64,000 nucleotides of DNA from Nostoc parmelioides FACHB-3921 (GTDB lineage: Bacteria; Cyanobacteriota; Cyanobacteriia; Cyanobacteriales; Nostocaceae), in NCBI RefSeq assembly GCF_014696625.1, contig NZ_JACJQL010000003.1:1-64000 (forward strand). Reading direction: 5' to 3'. Every line of letters begins with the position of its first letter. The stretch's first letter is position 1. Of this stretch, positions 63,794-64,000 are shown piece after piece. The translations under genes and the position numbers were made by a program. The notes under the pieces are model-generated. The model was given only the letters and a program-made list of their open reading frames with translations, did no database searches and was not told the DNA's origin.

Positions 63794-64000
63794 TTACCCA
63801 ATTGTCTGGGAATTATGCTCAATTTCTTGGGCTTCTAAAAGCCTAGTTTGTTCCCAAATCCAATCTTGTAAAATTGGATTAACTAACTCAGGAGCTTCAT
63901 CTTGAGGACAATGTCCTACGCCTTCCAAGGGAATAAACTTGAGTACTTGAGGATAGTTAGCTAATTCTCGACCTAAATCTATCGGTTCCCAAGGGTCATC
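63794..64000 (-). CDS. Alpha/beta hydrolase, C-terminal part (runs off the window)
   Basis: The last 68 codons of a minus-strand gene whose start lies beyond the window. Visible are DDPWEPIDLGRELANYPQ, the strand FIPLEGVGHCPQDEAPE holding the catalytic His of the alpha/beta hydrolase triad, and the final helix NPILQDWIWEQTRLLEAQEI. The GDxDPWEP-like Asp region precedes it, as in small cyanobacterial hydrolases. Substrate unknown. Confidence 0.8.
   Translation of the reverse strand, partial: DDPWEPIDLGRELANYPQVLKFIPLEGVGHCPQDEAPELVNPILQDWIWEQTRLLEAQEIEHNSQTIG

Overview
The window comes from a filamentous heterocyst-forming cyanobacterium of the Nostoc/Anabaena/Trichormus group. The reasons are the dense GCGATCGC (HIP1) octamers, many heptameric short tandem repeats between genes, several families of hairpin-forming dispersed repeats, and cyanobacterial marker genes (a SipA-like protein, a PedR-like regulator, DUF2808, DUF6391, GH100 invertase). 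From memory, the gene order phosphoketolase, gap, pyk, transaldolase, acetate kinase resembles Anabaena sp. PCC 7120; I could not check this by alignment. No rRNA, tRNA, CRISPR array or intact insertion sequence was seen.

Layout. 1-7 kb: an aspartic-protease-like secreted protein, an atypical histidine kinase, a BON-domain lipoprotein, a BlaI/M56-protease pair and comB. 7.4-16.6 kb: a sugar-catabolic block on the + strand (xfp, gap, pyk, tal, ackA), with two paralogous small secreted Arg-rich repeat proteins on the other strand between tal and ackA. 16.5-19 kb: three unrecognised minus-strand genes that look like one operon. 19-29 kb: SipA, a PrxQ-like peroxiredoxin, a thioredoxin-fold-like secreted protein, PedR, DUF6391, a glycosyltransferase, YtxH and DUF948 proteins, a TPM-domain protein and cobH. 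28-36 kb: a conserved membrane protein, dapB and a complete branched-chain/hydrophobic amino-acid ABC transporter (livF, G, M, H, K), interrupted by a Uma2-family gene and a 5'-truncated Rpn-like nuclease remnant. 36-45 kb: a DUF6745-like pair, an RDD/pentapeptide-repeat membrane protein, small secreted and Cys-rich proteins, an alkaline invertase and an EamA transporter. 45-53 kb: two histidine kinases, an OmpR-type regulator, a DUF2808 gene broken by one in-frame stop, and an MscS channel. 53.2-55.8 kb: a Fur/Zur-like palindrome followed by a COG0523-like GTPase and two metallophosphoesterase relatives with altered metal-ligand positions. 57-63.5 kb: a HlyD adaptor, a C39-peptidase ABC exporter and three small genes for peptides with near-identical 25-residue double-glycine leaders and quite different cores. 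The window ends inside an alpha/beta hydrolase gene.

How the genes work together. Phosphoketolase makes acetyl phosphate from pentose or hexose phosphates, acetate kinase converts that to acetate and ATP, and GAPDH and pyruvate kinase process the triose arm, so the block encodes fermentative or dark sugar catabolism; the invertase at 42 kb could feed it from sucrose. The liv genes form an amino-acid importer. The 57-63.5 kb block is the best candidate for a little-described system: a self-contained peptide export cassette with no modification enzyme in view. The 53-56 kb block is a second candidate, a probable metal-responsive operon.
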